Shown in pieces: positions 1-8,781 of a stretch of 19,785 bases of DNA. The DNA comes from CAZSAT01 sp964604675. GTDB lineage: Bacteria; Myxococcota_A; UBA796; CAJQPC01. Positions within the stretch are counted from its first letter, which is position 1. Every line of letters begins with the position of its first letter. The stretch spans positions 1 through 19,785 of the forward strand of contig CAZSAT010000123.1 of NCBI GenBank assembly GCA_964604675.1, given 5' to 3'. Made by a program: the position numbers and the translations under genes. The notes under the pieces are model-generated. The model worked only from the letters and a program-made list of their open reading frames with translations, searched no databases and had not been told where the DNA came from.

Positions 1-125
1 GGCTCCATGCGTACCTCTCTGGCGAGGACGTTGGCCGGTGGGTACTGGCGGTCGAGAGGTCGAAGATTTCGGGGTACCGCGCGGCCACGACCGCCGTGCT
101 GCGATGGCTCGCACGGTTCCGGTAG
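1..125 (+). CDS. 3' end of a truncated gene, unknown product
   Basis: The plus frame whose codons start at position 3 is open from the left edge to a TAG at 123-125. It gives 40 residues ending in TTAVLRWLARFR. Nearly all codons end in G or C, as in the confirmed genes of this window, whereas the other two plus frames give arginine- and proline-rich translations typical of shadow frames. The tail is basic and probably helical. I do not recognise the family and would not assign a function. It converges on the NERD-helicase gene, with 55 bases between the two stops. The competing reading, an ATG-initiated ORF at 7-222, would overlap the 3' end of the helicase gene and has poor composition. With only 40 codons visible, this is a moderate-confidence call. 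Confidence 0.45.
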   Translation, partial: LHAYLSGEDVGRWVLAVERSKISGYRAATTAVLRWLARFR

Positions 126-180
126 CCATGTGAGGTGTCGTCGGGTCGACCGGGTCGATCGCCCGAGCGCTCGCTGCCCA

Positions 181-1920
181 CTACTCGGCTCCCAGCTGAC
201 CCTTCGCCCACTCCAGATCTGAGCGATCCCCGACCAGCGCCAGCAGCGACCGTGCCCGAGAGAAGCCCACGTACCGCAGAGCCCCGGCAGCCTCACCGCC
301 CATTGGCCCGGTGACCCACACCACCACGACGAGTGCCTCCAGCCCCTTGAAGCGGGCCACCGTGTCGATGAGCACGTGACCGGGATGCCCATGCCGCTCC
401 ACGGACAAGGGCAGGCTGCGACCGAAGGCACGCCGAGCAGCGTCGTAGGCGAGCTGCTTTCTGGTCGAGTCCAGGACCAGGACCGCGATGTCGTGGGCCT
501 GGATCCGGTCCTCGTTCACCCACCGGGTCAACTCCGCCGCAAGCCGCTGCGCCTGGGTCTTCGTGCGGGCAGCCTCCCAGCAGATCACCTCGGTCCCGGC
601 GATGGCCGGCGGCTCGACGGCGGTGCCGTCGTAGAAGCGGTACGAGAGATCGTGGATGTGCCGGGTGCTTCGGCAGTTCTTCGTGAGGTGCCGCGTCTTC
701 TCCTGGGTGACCGGAAAGCTGCGGACGCGGCGGAAGATGGACTGGTTGGGGTCGAAGAAGACGAACTTCCAGCGCGCCGACCGCCGCACGGGGTGGAGTG
801 CGAACCAGTGCGCGTTGCCGAAGTCCTGGCCCTCGTCCACGATCACCACGTCGTAGGTCAGGGGGCGGTCTTCGAGGGCGAGCGCCATGGCCTGGGGCCA
901 CTGCACGTTGAGCTCGTCGCCCATCGGATGATCGGCCTGCGCCTCGGCGAAGTAGTCGACTCCCGTCTGCGGGTGAGCATGGCCTTCGATCACCCATCGG
1001 CAGAACTCGTGGAAGCTGGCGGTGACCAGGTTCTCCTTGGCCACCTCGCCACGGTCGATGAGGGCGAGGTTCTCATGCTTCAAGAAGTCGGCCAGCGGCC
1101 TGTTGTAGCAGAGCAGCAGCGTCCGCAGGCCGGCCCGCGCGCTGTCCTGGGCGCGGCGTAGTGCCAGCAGTGTCTTGCCCGTCCCGGCGCCTCCTGCGAC
1201 GGCCAGCTCCTCCTCCACCCGCAGCTCTCGGAGCGCGAGCCACTGCTCGTTGGTCAGGATGATGCGCTCGCGTTCCTCCTGATCGATGCGGAAGCCCAGC
1301 AGTGGCTGGGTCGAGAAGTCAGCCGCGAGCGCGTCCCGAACCGCACGGACTCCCCGAGCTCCCAGCGGGGCCCAGCTCTCCTTGTCCGCTCCGTAGCCGA
1401 ACGCGCGCTCGATCCAGGGAACCAGACGACTCACCTCTGGGCTGCCCCCGACCAGCTCGGCTTCCACATGGGGCAGGGCCACAGGATTGGCGCTGGCGAC
1501 GTCGGGGAGCAGGACTGCATGTCGGCAGAGCATCCGCCCGAGGCCGAGTCTCCGCCAGCCTTCACTGCGGTTGACCCGTTGGACGAGGGTGTGCTTCTGC
1601 GCGAGCGCCTGTTCGAAGGGGTCCTTGATCCTCCTGGCGCGCCGTCGGACGTGCCGGACCCAGTGTCCTCCTTGGAAGCCCACCTCTCCGCCCTTCACCT
1701 CGATGCAGAGCATGCCGTAATCCGGATGCAGCACCACGAAGTCGCTCTCGCCATCTCTGGGGCCTCGACCAGGTTCGATGTCGATGCTGCGCAGACCGTG
1801 GATCACGACCCACGCGGGTGGCAGAGCCCGGGCCGCCCGATAGACCCGCTCTTCGGCCGGCGAGTGGTCTCGAAGCGCGGACAGCTCCTGCTCGGAGTAT
1901 GAAGGCAGGATCTCGGCCAT
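181..1920 (-). CDS. NERD-domain nuclease fused to a superfamily-1 helicase
   Basis: About 579 residues. Residues ~20-140 form a NERD (nuclease-related) domain with the PD-(D/E)xK-type residues in ESDFVVL (D60) and CIEVKGG (E74, K76). The rest is a UvrD/Rep-like SF1 helicase. It has a Q-motif-like NEQWLAL, Walker A GGAGTGKT (K249), motif II DEGQDF (D362, E363) and a C-terminal motif VI YVGFSRAR (~550-557). All key residues are present, so both nuclease and ATPase could be active on DNA or RNA. The gene is second in an operon with the large ATPase gene. The upstream TGA overlaps this start as GTGATG, so either GTG at 1923 or ATG at 1920 could be used. I chose the ATG because the GAGGGAG just upstream is better spaced from it. 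The tight coupling implies co-production and probably a shared task. NERD-helicases are known in defence islands, but the exact substrate is not predictable here. Confidence 0.88.
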   Translation of the reverse strand: MAEILPSYSEQELSALRDHSPAEERVYRAARALPPAWVVIHGLRSIDIEPGRGPRDGESDFVVLHPDYGMLCIEVKGGEVGFQGGHWVRHVRRRARRIKDPFEQALAQKHTLVQRVNRSEGWRRLGLGRMLCRHAVLLPDVASANPVALPHVEAELVGGSPEVSRLVPWIERAFGYGADKESWAPLGARGVRAVRDALAADFSTQPLLGFRIDQEERERIILTNEQWLALRELRVEEELAVAGGAGTGKTLLALRRAQDSARAGLRTLLLCYNRPLADFLKHENLALIDRGEVAKENLVTASFHEFCRWVIEGHAHPQTGVDYFAEAQADHPMGDELNVQWPQAMALALEDRPLTYDVVIVDEGQDFGNAHWFALHPVRRSARWKFVFFDPNQSIFRRVRSFPVTQEKTRHLTKNCRSTRHIHDLSYRFYDGTAVEPPAIAGTEVICWEAARTKTQAQRLAAELTRWVNEDRIQAHDIAVLVLDSTRKQLAYDAARRAFGRSLPLSVERHGHPGHVLIDTVARFKGLEALVVVVWVTGPMGGEAAGALRYVGFSRARSLLALVGDRSDLEWAKGQLGAE

Positions 1921-4900
1921 CACGGCTCCCTCGACAAGGTGTGGCGCGATGGACGGAAGACCTTCCAGGTGGACTCGCCGCCCTCGGGTCGGACCCGTAG
2001 TCGCGACATCGAGCTCCCACTGTCCATGTCGGCGACCTCCACTTCCTCGATGACGCCGAGCAGGTCCCCCGCCAGGTGCAGGAAGAGGCCGACCTCAGGC
2101 TTGAGGAGGGTTTCCGGCTCCGCCTCGGCGCGGGCCTTCCAGCCGCCATCGAGGCGGAACTCGCTCAGGCTGTTCACTGGGTTGGGGATGGCGTAGACGC
2201 GGGCGCGGTCAGCGTCCAGCGCGAGCTCGACCACGTAGAGCCAGAACCTGTCGCCGTGCTCCCGCGCTGCCTCCACCTGCGCGGGGTTCAGAGACACCCC
2301 GCGGATGCCCCACGCATCCACCAGCCCCTTCACCTCGATGACGCGTTCGTCGGCCCCCGAGGCGTTGCCGGAGATCAGGTCGTAGCCGGGATGATCGGCG
2401 GGCATCTCCCGGGCCGTCCGACCCGCCCGAGCCTCGTATGCGATGGCCTCGGCAATCGCCTGGCGATCCGCGGCCTCTTGGCGAGCACGGTCGGCCTCGC
2501 TCACGGCGGCCAGGTTCCTCCCGGCCGGGATCAAGTACGTGCGTAGCCGTGCCTGGCGTCTCCGTTTGCCTCGGCGCGGCGAGCCGTCTCCCGGCAGCGA
2601 GGATGGCTCGCCGAACAGGCGGCTGCTCCCCTGCCCCCGACCGCCGTTGACTCCGGAAGGAGACGTCGTGCACCAGCCGCCGCCAGGCTCAGCCGCCAAG
2701 TACACCCCGGCCCCCGCCCCGAACTCCGGCAGCGCATCCTGTGACTCGGTGGTGTTGACGGAATCTGTCGATGTGCCCGGCGGCGGCTCCTCCTCGGCCC
2801 ATGTGAGCTCTCTCGACTCGGCCTCGACGGGCAGACGAGGCACTCTTCGGCGGTCGAGTCGTTCCGCGATCTCGGCAGGGGGCGTTGAGAGGATCTGCTC
2901 GAGAGGGGCGAGGTTGCTCAGCCTGTTCTCGCCGAGGGCTCGGCTGAGCAGGTCCGCGACCTCCGGCACGACGTCCACCGGATCCGCACCGGCCAGGTAC
3001 ACGCGCCGACCATCGGCGTGAACTCGGACGGTCTCCTCGCCGAACTGCTGCAGGGGGGCGAGGGGCGACCCGGTGAGCACGGTCGCCATCGGCTCGCAAG
3101 GTGTGAAGTCGAGTCCACGGCACGCGCCCACGTCGGCGTCCAGCACCTGGTGCTCCTGGTAGACGAGCCGCCGAAGACCCGCCTCGAACTCGGGCCTCTT
3201 GATGTGTCGGGTGAGGTCGTCGCAGAGGTCCTGCGAGTCGAGGTCTTCGGTAGGAGTCGGTTCAACCAGCAGGACCTCGCGCAGCGAGCCCGCAGCGCCC
3301 TCCACGCCACACAGCATGGCCAGCGCGAGAGGCACCTCCGGGTGCAGGAGGGCAACAGGCGCGTCTTCGAGGCGGTGTCGCCACCAGGGCGCGTCGTCGA
3401 GCAACACCCTCGCGGCGGGGCGCAGTCGGCGGTCGGTGGAGAGTACCCGGAGGTCGTGGAGCCCGGAGCCGGTCTCGGCAAGGGCGAACATCTTGCGCAG
3501 GGCGTGGATGGCGGAGTCGATGGCGTCGGAGTCCAACGGGTCCGCGCCCGCAGTGCGTGCCAGATCGTCCAGGAAACCGCGGTAATCGTCCAGCGTGACT
3601 CCATCGCCGCGGCCGAGCCAGCGGAGCCCCTCGGCCTCGGGACCCTCCGCCGGTACATGCGCACGCAGGGAGCCGAAGTAGGGAACCGGAACCGCGAAGG
3701 TGTGGGCTGAAAGCAGGAAACGTCCCTGGTCGCCAACCCAGACACACGGCTGGCTTCTCAGCACGCGGGCGGCCAGCAGCCTGTCCGGATCGACGTCCTT
3801 CCCTTGGGCGCGATCGACCCGCTGCCGAGCCACCTCCCGACCGATCCGGAGGTACAGCATCCTCGCCGTCTCGCCAACCACGGCAGCAGTCAGCAGGGTC
3901 GGTGTGGTCTGCCACGCGTCCCGGACGGCGAGGAAGTGTCGCACGGCCAAGTCGAGTGGGGCCGTCGAGCGGATTCGGAGGGCGGACATCATCGCGGAAG
4001 AGAGTGCCCGGTCAGTGGCCAGGAGCGGCGCCTGGCTGGCCACGAGATGGCCCACCGCGCTGGTGAAGAGCTCTCGCGGCTGGAACAGTCGGTCGTCCGG
4101 TGGCAGGAAGACGCCGTAGACCCTCTTGGAGTCTGCTCCGTGTCGGGCGGGGAGCCAGGGCAGCTTCGCCAGGTGTTGGACGAGCTCTCTCCCATCGAGC
4201 TTGGTCGTCGACAGCTCCTCCCAACGCTTGGCCAGGTGTTCGACCACGGCCTGGATGGGCGGCGTGACGACTGCCGCGCCCTCCTCTTCCGCTGTGGCGA
4301 CCAAGCCTCGGATCCGCGCCAGCAGGTCTTCAGCCTTTGGCTTCCGCTTCATGCCGAGCCGACGGAACAGGCTGAGCCATGGCTCGTGCGGCTCGCCGTA
4401 GAAGTCCATGTCGGCGACGGGGGCGTGCTCGGCCAACAGGTCGTGCGCATCCTCCGCCTCGGGATGGTAGAGCCGAGCCATGGGGTGAAGCAGGCCATCC
4501 CGGCAGCGAACGGTGCGCGCGGTGCGCAGGAACCGACGGGTATCGACGCCGACGTTGTCGCTCTCCTGGTCCAGTTGGTCGAGAACGCCGCTCGTGGCCA
4601 GCCAGTGCAGAGCACGGCGCTGCTCGAGGACCGGGAGCTCGGGGTACTCGGCGAAGACCCGGCGCAGGTAGGTGGAAGGCTGGAGTGCACGAGCGCCGAG
4701 CCGGCGCAGCAGGCGGGCCCAGGCTCCCGATGTTCCCGTGCGAAAAACCTCGACCGCCCGCCCGCTGGGCGGGGGCTGGAACCCTGTGGGCACGAACGCT
4801 GTGCTCCCGAGGGCCGGCAGGAGCTGACCGTCCTGTGTCGGCCAGACGCGAAGCGTGGCGAGCCGTCGACAAGATCGCTCCGACATCGGACTCGAGGCAT

Positions 4901-7310
4901 CAAGCTCAACCAGCAGGTCGAGGAGGGCTGCTCGCGTCGGGTCGTCCCAGGCCAACTGAGCAAGGCCCTCAGGAGAGGTCGCGAGGGCGTGGACGACTGT
5001 ATCGGCGGTCAGAGCCTGGACGAACCCGGGGTGGCGTTGGGCCACCAACAGCAGTGCGGGGACCAGGGAGGGCACACCGACAATGGGAGCCCCCACGGCC
5101 CGGAGCGCGGTCGCATGCTCCGCGCCCAGCTGTTGCGGCACGATCACGGGCGTGCTGGCCCTGAACGGAGGATGCAGCTGGCCGAGCTGATCCGGCACCA
5201 GCGGGACCTCCCGCAAGACCTGTTTCGCGCCCGGGAGCGCCTGTCGGGAGAGGTACTGGAAGAGCTCGCTCAGCCAGTCCGACGTGGGTTGACCGGCCTC
5301 GCCGGGGGTCCAGCCGATGGGCAAGCCGTCCGCACTTCGCCCGACGAGGACCCCGAGGGCCTCAGGAACGAGTGCGGCGGTGAGCTGACGAAGTCCAGCG
5401 AGGTCATCAGGACGCAGGGGGAGGTCGCGCTGTAGCTGGTGGTCGATGAACCAGTCCGGCCGCCCACCGAAGAGGCGCCGGAGCTCTTCGCCCGCGAGCA
5501 GCAGCAGCTTTCCGGCGTCGAAGGTCCGAAGCCGCCCCGCTTGTGTCAGCGCCAAGGGCAGGGCGGCAAGGGAGCATCCGCCATCGGACAGGAAGAAGCG
5601 CAGCAGCACCTTGATGAGGCCGCGACTCCGCAGGCAGCGCAACGGCGCCTCTTCCAGCGGAACGTCAATCGACCGCGTCAGCCACGCTCGCAGCTCCGGA
5701 GGTTGGTACCGTCGGGGCCCCAGCCCGTGGGCGTCGAGCGCCCTGAGATGACGGGGGGACATCTTGGGGTCGGGCAACGGCAGCCCGTCGTCACAGAGTG
5801 CTCGTTCGAGCTCCAAGGTCCAGCCGGGAGCCGGCGCCCTGGCTCGAGATGCGGGCACCCAGGCTACCTGGGCTGCACCGCGCACCCGGACCAGTGGAGC
5901 GCGTCCAAGCGCCGCAACGGTCGCCGTGCCCAGGTCGCGCAACAGGCCGTGGGACAGCTGGTCCGGATCAGGCCAAAGGTCGTGCAGTCGCTGGGGCCCG
6001 GCGTTCCGGACATCCTCCGGCAGGCCGAGCAGCAAGCGAGTCACGACCTGGGGCACGGCGTGGGCCGCGAGCGCCTGGTTCCACTCGACCCGCACCTGGG
6101 CGTCCCCCCGCAGGCTGCCGTGGATCGGTTGCGCCCGGGAGGAATCCAGTGCCCAGTAGCCGTTGACGTGAAAGGGCAGTCCGCGGGCGTCCGGCAGCGG
6201 GAGCGTGCAGTACAGGCGACCGGGCACGGCGTCGCAGACCACATCCCCGTCATGCTGAGAGAGCAGCAAGGCGGCGCCAACCCAGGGCAGAGCCTTCTGG
6301 TGGACTGCCCCCATCGCGTGAGCGGCTTCGAGCACCTCACCGTGGGGGCCTGGCTCTATCGCCTGAGCCACCCACCAGCTCTGCTCGCGGACGCGGGTTC
6401 CCTCGACCTCGAATCGGTGCGCATACGTGCGCGCTGGGCAGGCAGATGGCGCCTCCGCCCACCGCGCGAGCAGTGGTGAAGCCGGGCCACGAGACCCCTC
6501 CAGCAACCCGTTCCTGTTGGCGGATACGGCCGCGGCGTTCGTCGTCCGGACGCTCAACCGCTGCTTGCGGCGACCGTCGGTCTCGACAATGTCCACGAGC
6601 AGATGGAGCACGTGACGGGTGAAGAGGAGCAAGGCCCCAGCCAACTCCTCCACTTCGGCGAAGATGGCCTCGAGGTCGGGCGGATCGAATGGTGTCGGGC
6701 AGAGCCGTCGCCGAGCCAGGTCGAGGCGATCCACCTGGCTCGGCGTGCGCAGGGGCAGCCGGAAGACCGTGTAGTCGAGGTCTCGAGCACCTTCGGCGAG
6801 GTGAAAGGCCCTCGGCCAGTCCGGCCACGAGCGCCACAGCTCTTCGAGATCCCACTCCCGTCCGGTGTCCCCGGCCACCTCCGCCACGGCGTCGCCGATC
6901 GGGTCGAAGCAGCGGACGAGGTCGTTCGTGGCAAAGGCCGGGTAGTCGGTGACCGCGTAGGCTGTGTTGAAGCCCAGGCCGAACTGACCTGTCTTCTGGG
7001 TCTCACCGATCTTGTTCCCCTCGCCGATGCTCTCGATCTTCAGCAGATCGTCGGAGTCGAAGACCTGGTCACTGGAGATCAACAGCGCCGGACCCATCAA
7101 CTGGGCCATGCGTGGGTCCGGGGGGCCGGAGGTCGGGTGCTGCCTCAGGTCGAGCGTGAATCGGATCCAGGACGCGCCGGCGTCATCGGCGTTCTGGACG
7201 AACTCCTTGATCAGGCCGATGCCGGGGGGGTACTTCCCGAGCAGCATGCGAAGCATGGGCAAGAGAGAGACGTGCTGGCCAGCACGGCGTCCGGGAGGGT
7301 TCGGGGGCAC
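1920..7310 (-). CDS. Sacsin/NO VEIN-like Hsp90-type ATPase with C-terminal DUF3883 nuclease-like domain
   Basis: 1796 residues. The N-terminus carries a GHKL (Hsp90/histidine-kinase-like) ATP-binding fold of the sacsin type. The N-box IKEFVQNADDAGA contains E36, N40 and D42. It is followed by IGEGNK and TGQFGLGFN (107-115), then AYAVTD, the spacing seen in sacsin and plant NO VEIN proteins. Residues ~1615-1720 match DUF3883 (NOV_C), with a PD-(D/E)xK-like set in HPGYDLIS (D1644) and VIEVKG (E1659, K1661). A Gly/Pro/Ser-rich linker with a basic patch (RRGKRRRQARLR) precedes it, at about 1530-1610. The ~1400 residues between are leucine- and arginine-rich, and I cannot assign domains to them. 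The start is GTG at 7310, because AGGA lies 10 bases upstream and the ATP-binding motif begins near residue 30. It is first gene of the operon with the NERD helicase. The fusion suggests ATP-driven conformational switching of a nuclease, which is inference. Confidence 0.85.
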   Translation of the reverse strand: MPPNPPGRRAGQHVSLLPMLRMLLGKYPPGIGLIKEFVQNADDAGASWIRFTLDLRQHPTSGPPDPRMAQLMGPALLISSDQVFDSDDLLKIESIGEGNKIGETQKTGQFGLGFNTAYAVTDYPAFATNDLVRCFDPIGDAVAEVAGDTGREWDLEELWRSWPDWPRAFHLAEGARDLDYTVFRLPLRTPSQVDRLDLARRRLCPTPFDPPDLEAIFAEVEELAGALLLFTRHVLHLLVDIVETDGRRKQRLSVRTTNAAAVSANRNGLLEGSRGPASPLLARWAEAPSACPARTYAHRFEVEGTRVREQSWWVAQAIEPGPHGEVLEAAHAMGAVHQKALPWVGAALLLSQHDGDVVCDAVPGRLYCTLPLPDARGLPFHVNGYWALDSSRAQPIHGSLRGDAQVRVEWNQALAAHAVPQVVTRLLLGLPEDVRNAGPQRLHDLWPDPDQLSHGLLRDLGTATVAALGRAPLVRVRGAAQVAWVPASRARAPAPGWTLELERALCDDGLPLPDPKMSPRHLRALDAHGLGPRRYQPPELRAWLTRSIDVPLEEAPLRCLRSRGLIKVLLRFFLSDGGCSLAALPLALTQAGRLRTFDAGKLLLLAGEELRRLFGGRPDWFIDHQLQRDLPLRPDDLAGLRQLTAALVPEALGVLVGRSADGLPIGWTPGEAGQPTSDWLSELFQYLSRQALPGAKQVLREVPLVPDQLGQLHPPFRASTPVIVPQQLGAEHATALRAVGAPIVGVPSLVPALLLVAQRHPGFVQALTADTVVHALATSPEGLAQLAWDDPTRAALLDLLVELDASSPMSERSCRRLATLRVWPTQDGQLLPALGSTAFVPTGFQPPPSGRAVEVFRTGTSGAWARLLRRLGARALQPSTYLRRVFAEYPELPVLEQRRALHWLATSGVLDQLDQESDNVGVDTRRFLRTARTVRCRDGLLHPMARLYHPEAEDAHDLLAEHAPVADMDFYGEPHEPWLSLFRRLGMKRKPKAEDLLARIRGLVATAEEEGAAVVTPPIQAVVEHLAKRWEELSTTKLDGRELVQHLAKLPWLPARHGADSKRVYGVFLPPDDRLFQPRELFTSAVGHLVASQAPLLATDRALSSAMMSALRIRSTAPLDLAVRHFLAVRDAWQTTPTLLTAAVVGETARMLYLRIGREVARQRVDRAQGKDVDPDRLLAARVLRSQPCVWVGDQGRFLLSAHTFAVPVPYFGSLRAHVPAEGPEAEGLRWLGRGDGVTLDDYRGFLDDLARTAGADPLDSDAIDSAIHALRKMFALAETGSGLHDLRVLSTDRRLRPAARVLLDDAPWWRHRLEDAPVALLHPEVPLALAMLCGVEGAAGSLREVLLVEPTPTEDLDSQDLCDDLTRHIKRPEFEAGLRRLVYQEHQVLDADVGACRGLDFTPCEPMATVLTGSPLAPLQQFGEETVRVHADGRRVYLAGADPVDVVPEVADLLSRALGENRLSNLAPLEQILSTPPAEIAERLDRRRVPRLPVEAESRELTWAEEEPPPGTSTDSVNTTESQDALPEFGAGAGVYLAAEPGGGWCTTSPSGVNGGRGQGSSRLFGEPSSLPGDGSPRRGKRRRQARLRTYLIPAGRNLAAVSEADRARQEAADRQAIAEAIAYEARAGRTAREMPADHPGYDLISGNASGADERVIEVKGLVDAWGIRGVSLNPAQVEAAREHGDRFWLYVVELALDADRARVYAIPNPVNSLSEFRLDGGWKARAEAEPETLLKPEVGLFLHLAGDLLGVIEEVEVADMDSGSSMSRLRVRPEGGESTWKVFRPSRHTLSREP

Positions 7311-7340
7311 GGTTCATCGATCCTGAGAGGGCATGTGCAA

Positions 7341-7359
7341 GGGCCGGCTAGGCCGGCCC
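7341..7359. repeat. GC-rich inverted repeat (hairpin or operator)
   Basis: GGGCCGGC, a 3-base TAG spacer, then GCCGGCCC: a perfect 8-bp inverted repeat. It lies 31 bases upstream of the GTG of the large ATPase gene, so within its probable leader. It has no following T-run, so a classical terminator is unlikely. It could be a dimeric repressor operator or a leader hairpin. High-GC genomes make such repeats by chance, so the function is uncertain. Confidence 0.45.
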
Positions 7360-7372
7360 CGTGGACCCGCTC

Positions 7373-7401
7373 AACGTAAGATCCAGCCCCGGTCGGGCCA
7401 A
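7373..7401 (-). promoter_or_regulatory. Weak candidate promoter for the ATPase-helicase operon
   Basis: On the minus strand, TTGGCC (7401-7396) and TACGTT (7378-7373) are separated by 17 bases. They match the sigma-70 consensus at four of six and three of six positions. Transcription would start near 7366 and place the inverted repeat at 7341-7359 in the leader. The match is poor, and this is only the best candidate by eye. Confidence 0.18.
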
Positions 7402-7491
7402 CGGGCTGTTCGATGACGGTGGTGAGGCCGGTCACCTCGACAGGCCAACCGACGCGCCAGTAAAGGACGCCCAGGAGAACCGCCTCGACCG

Positions 7492-8781
7492 ATGGCCGAC
7501 CTGCACACCACCATCGCCGGGCTCGCCCGCGCCCGTCCCACCCTGGAGCTGCGCACAGCCCAGATCTGCTTGCTGGTGGCCATGCGCGTGCGCACTCGCG
7601 ACGAGGTGCTTGCCGAGCTCGACGAGGACCGACTGGCGGCCCTCTACGTGGAGGTGGTCGAGGTCGTGGAGGGCGGCTCGCGGCTGCCCAGGAAGAAGGC
7701 CACCCACGCGCTCGAGTCCCTGCGCCGCCAAGGGCTCCTCTCCCGGGTCGATGGCGCCGGCCTCGTCCGCGCTGGGGACTACGCCTTGACCCGGCTGGGC
7801 GTGGCGATCGCCGACACCTGGCTGGAGGACGAGGCGTTGACGCGCGAGAGCCTGGTCCTCCTGACAACGGCGTTGCGGTCCAACGTCGGGGAGCTGTTGA
7901 CCTTGGCCCAGTCCTCGCCCGACGCCCAAGGCTGGGAGCGGATCCGCCAGACGCTGCGGGTGAACGTGGCGAGCCTGGTCGAAGGCATCGACCGACGCCG
8001 GCGGGGCCTGGACCAGCAACAGGCAGATGTGCAGGGCCGGGTGAGCTCCTTGCTGGCGGACGGCTGGTTCGACGCGGTCGAAGCCTGCGAGGCGCTGCTC
8101 GACGACACCACCACCACGCTCGGAGAGCTCAAAGACGTCCTGATGGGCGAGACGAGCGACCTGCTCAACCTGCTCGCCGAGATTGAGTCTCTCGCCACGG
8201 ACCAGGCCGCCGACCCCGCTGCTGACGCCGCGCGGGAGGCTCAGCTCAAGGTCGACGGCATCGGCGCCTGGGGGCGAGCCCGACATGAGGCGTGGTCGGA
8301 GTACTTCGCCATGGTCCAGCGGTTTCTCCGTGAGCACGTGCGGATGGACCCCGACCGCGCGGTCTCTCGGCGCCTCCAGGAGGGGCTCGCGTCGTGGTCC
8401 GAGGAACCCTGGTTCTTCGACGTCGCCGACCAGCGCGCGTACCTGTTCCTGCGAGTGCCGGCGGTGACAGGCACCCACGACCCCGTGCGCCGGACCGCGG
8501 CCGACCGCGAACGGGGGCTGGACGAGGTCGATCCCTCCAGTGACCACGCCGACCTCGGTGAACGGGTCCGCCGCTGGCTCGCGGACAACGCGCCGTCCAC
8601 ACTCAGCCAGGCCCTCCGCGATCTGCTGCCCGAGGACGACGGGTTCCGTGTGGCTGGTCGCATCACTCGCCATGTGGCCCGTCTGGCCACGGTCTCCAGC
8701 GACAAGGAGCGAGCCTGGGTGCCAATCGACGCCACCATGGAGGTAGAGGAGTGGACCATCACTGGGGGGGAGCAGCCATGA
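7492..8781 (+). CDS. jetA: Wadjet JetA / MukF-like kleisin subunit
   Basis: 429 residues, close to E. coli MukF (about 440). It looks like MukF along its whole length. There is a winged-helix N-terminal region (~1-110, ending in YALTRLGVAIADTWL), a helical middle with DQQQADVQGRVSSLL and LDDTTTTLGELKDVL, the conserved stretch WSEEPWFF (E304-W307), and a C-terminal winged-helix region (~345-429) containing WVPIDA. As kleisin it should bridge the two ATPase heads of JetC and bind JetB. The ATG at 7492 fits the MukF start; an AGGAGA at 7473-7478 is somewhat far upstream (13 bases). It is first gene of the operon, and its stop overlaps the jetB start (ATGA). The function is inferred from Wadjet/MukBEF; the MukF comparison is from memory. 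Confidence 0.85.
   Translation: MADLHTTIAGLARARPTLELRTAQICLLVAMRVRTRDEVLAELDEDRLAALYVEVVEVVEGGSRLPRKKATHALESLRRQGLLSRVDGAGLVRAGDYALTRLGVAIADTWLEDEALTRESLVLLTTALRSNVGELLTLAQSSPDAQGWERIRQTLRVNVASLVEGIDRRRRGLDQQQADVQGRVSSLLADGWFDAVEACEALLDDTTTTLGELKDVLMGETSDLLNLLAEIESLATDQAADPAADAAREAQLKVDGIGAWGRARHEAWSEYFAMVQRFLREHVRMDPDRAVSRRLQEGLASWSEEPWFFDVADQRAYLFLRVPAVTGTHDPVRRTAADRERGLDEVDPSSDHADLGERVRRWLADNAPSTLSQALRDLLPEDDGFRVAGRITRHVARLATVSSDKERAWVPIDATMEVEEWTITGGEQP

Larger units (their letters stand above)
7311..7491. promoter_or_regulatory. Divergent control region between the ATPase-helicase operon and jetABCD
   Basis: This is the only real non-coding gap in the window, 181 bases between two divergent starts, so it must hold both promoters if each operon is transcribed from here. 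Visible elements are a GC-rich inverted repeat at 7341-7359, a smaller inverted repeat GGTGA/TCACC at 7421-7436, an AGGA ribosome-binding site for the leftward gene (7321-7324) and an AGGAGA for jetA (7473-7478). No convincing rightward -35/-10 pair was found. The arrangement would let one regulator bound between the starts act on both operons, but no regulator gene is visible in the window. Confidence 0.6.

Noticed and set aside
164..173. Palindrome CGAGCGCTCG between convergent genes as a terminator
   Set aside because: A 10-base self-complementary site with no loop or T-run is common by chance in high-GC DNA.
3804..6479. Two long plus-strand ORFs (543 and 346 codons) opposite the large ATPase gene
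   Set aside because: They are antisense shadows of a gene with recognisable domains at both ends. Their translations have the skewed composition expected of high-GC shadow frames and show no family motifs.
7341..7359. Rho-independent terminator
   Set aside because: The hairpin has no following T-run on either strand and sits between divergent genes, so a leader hairpin or operator is more likely.
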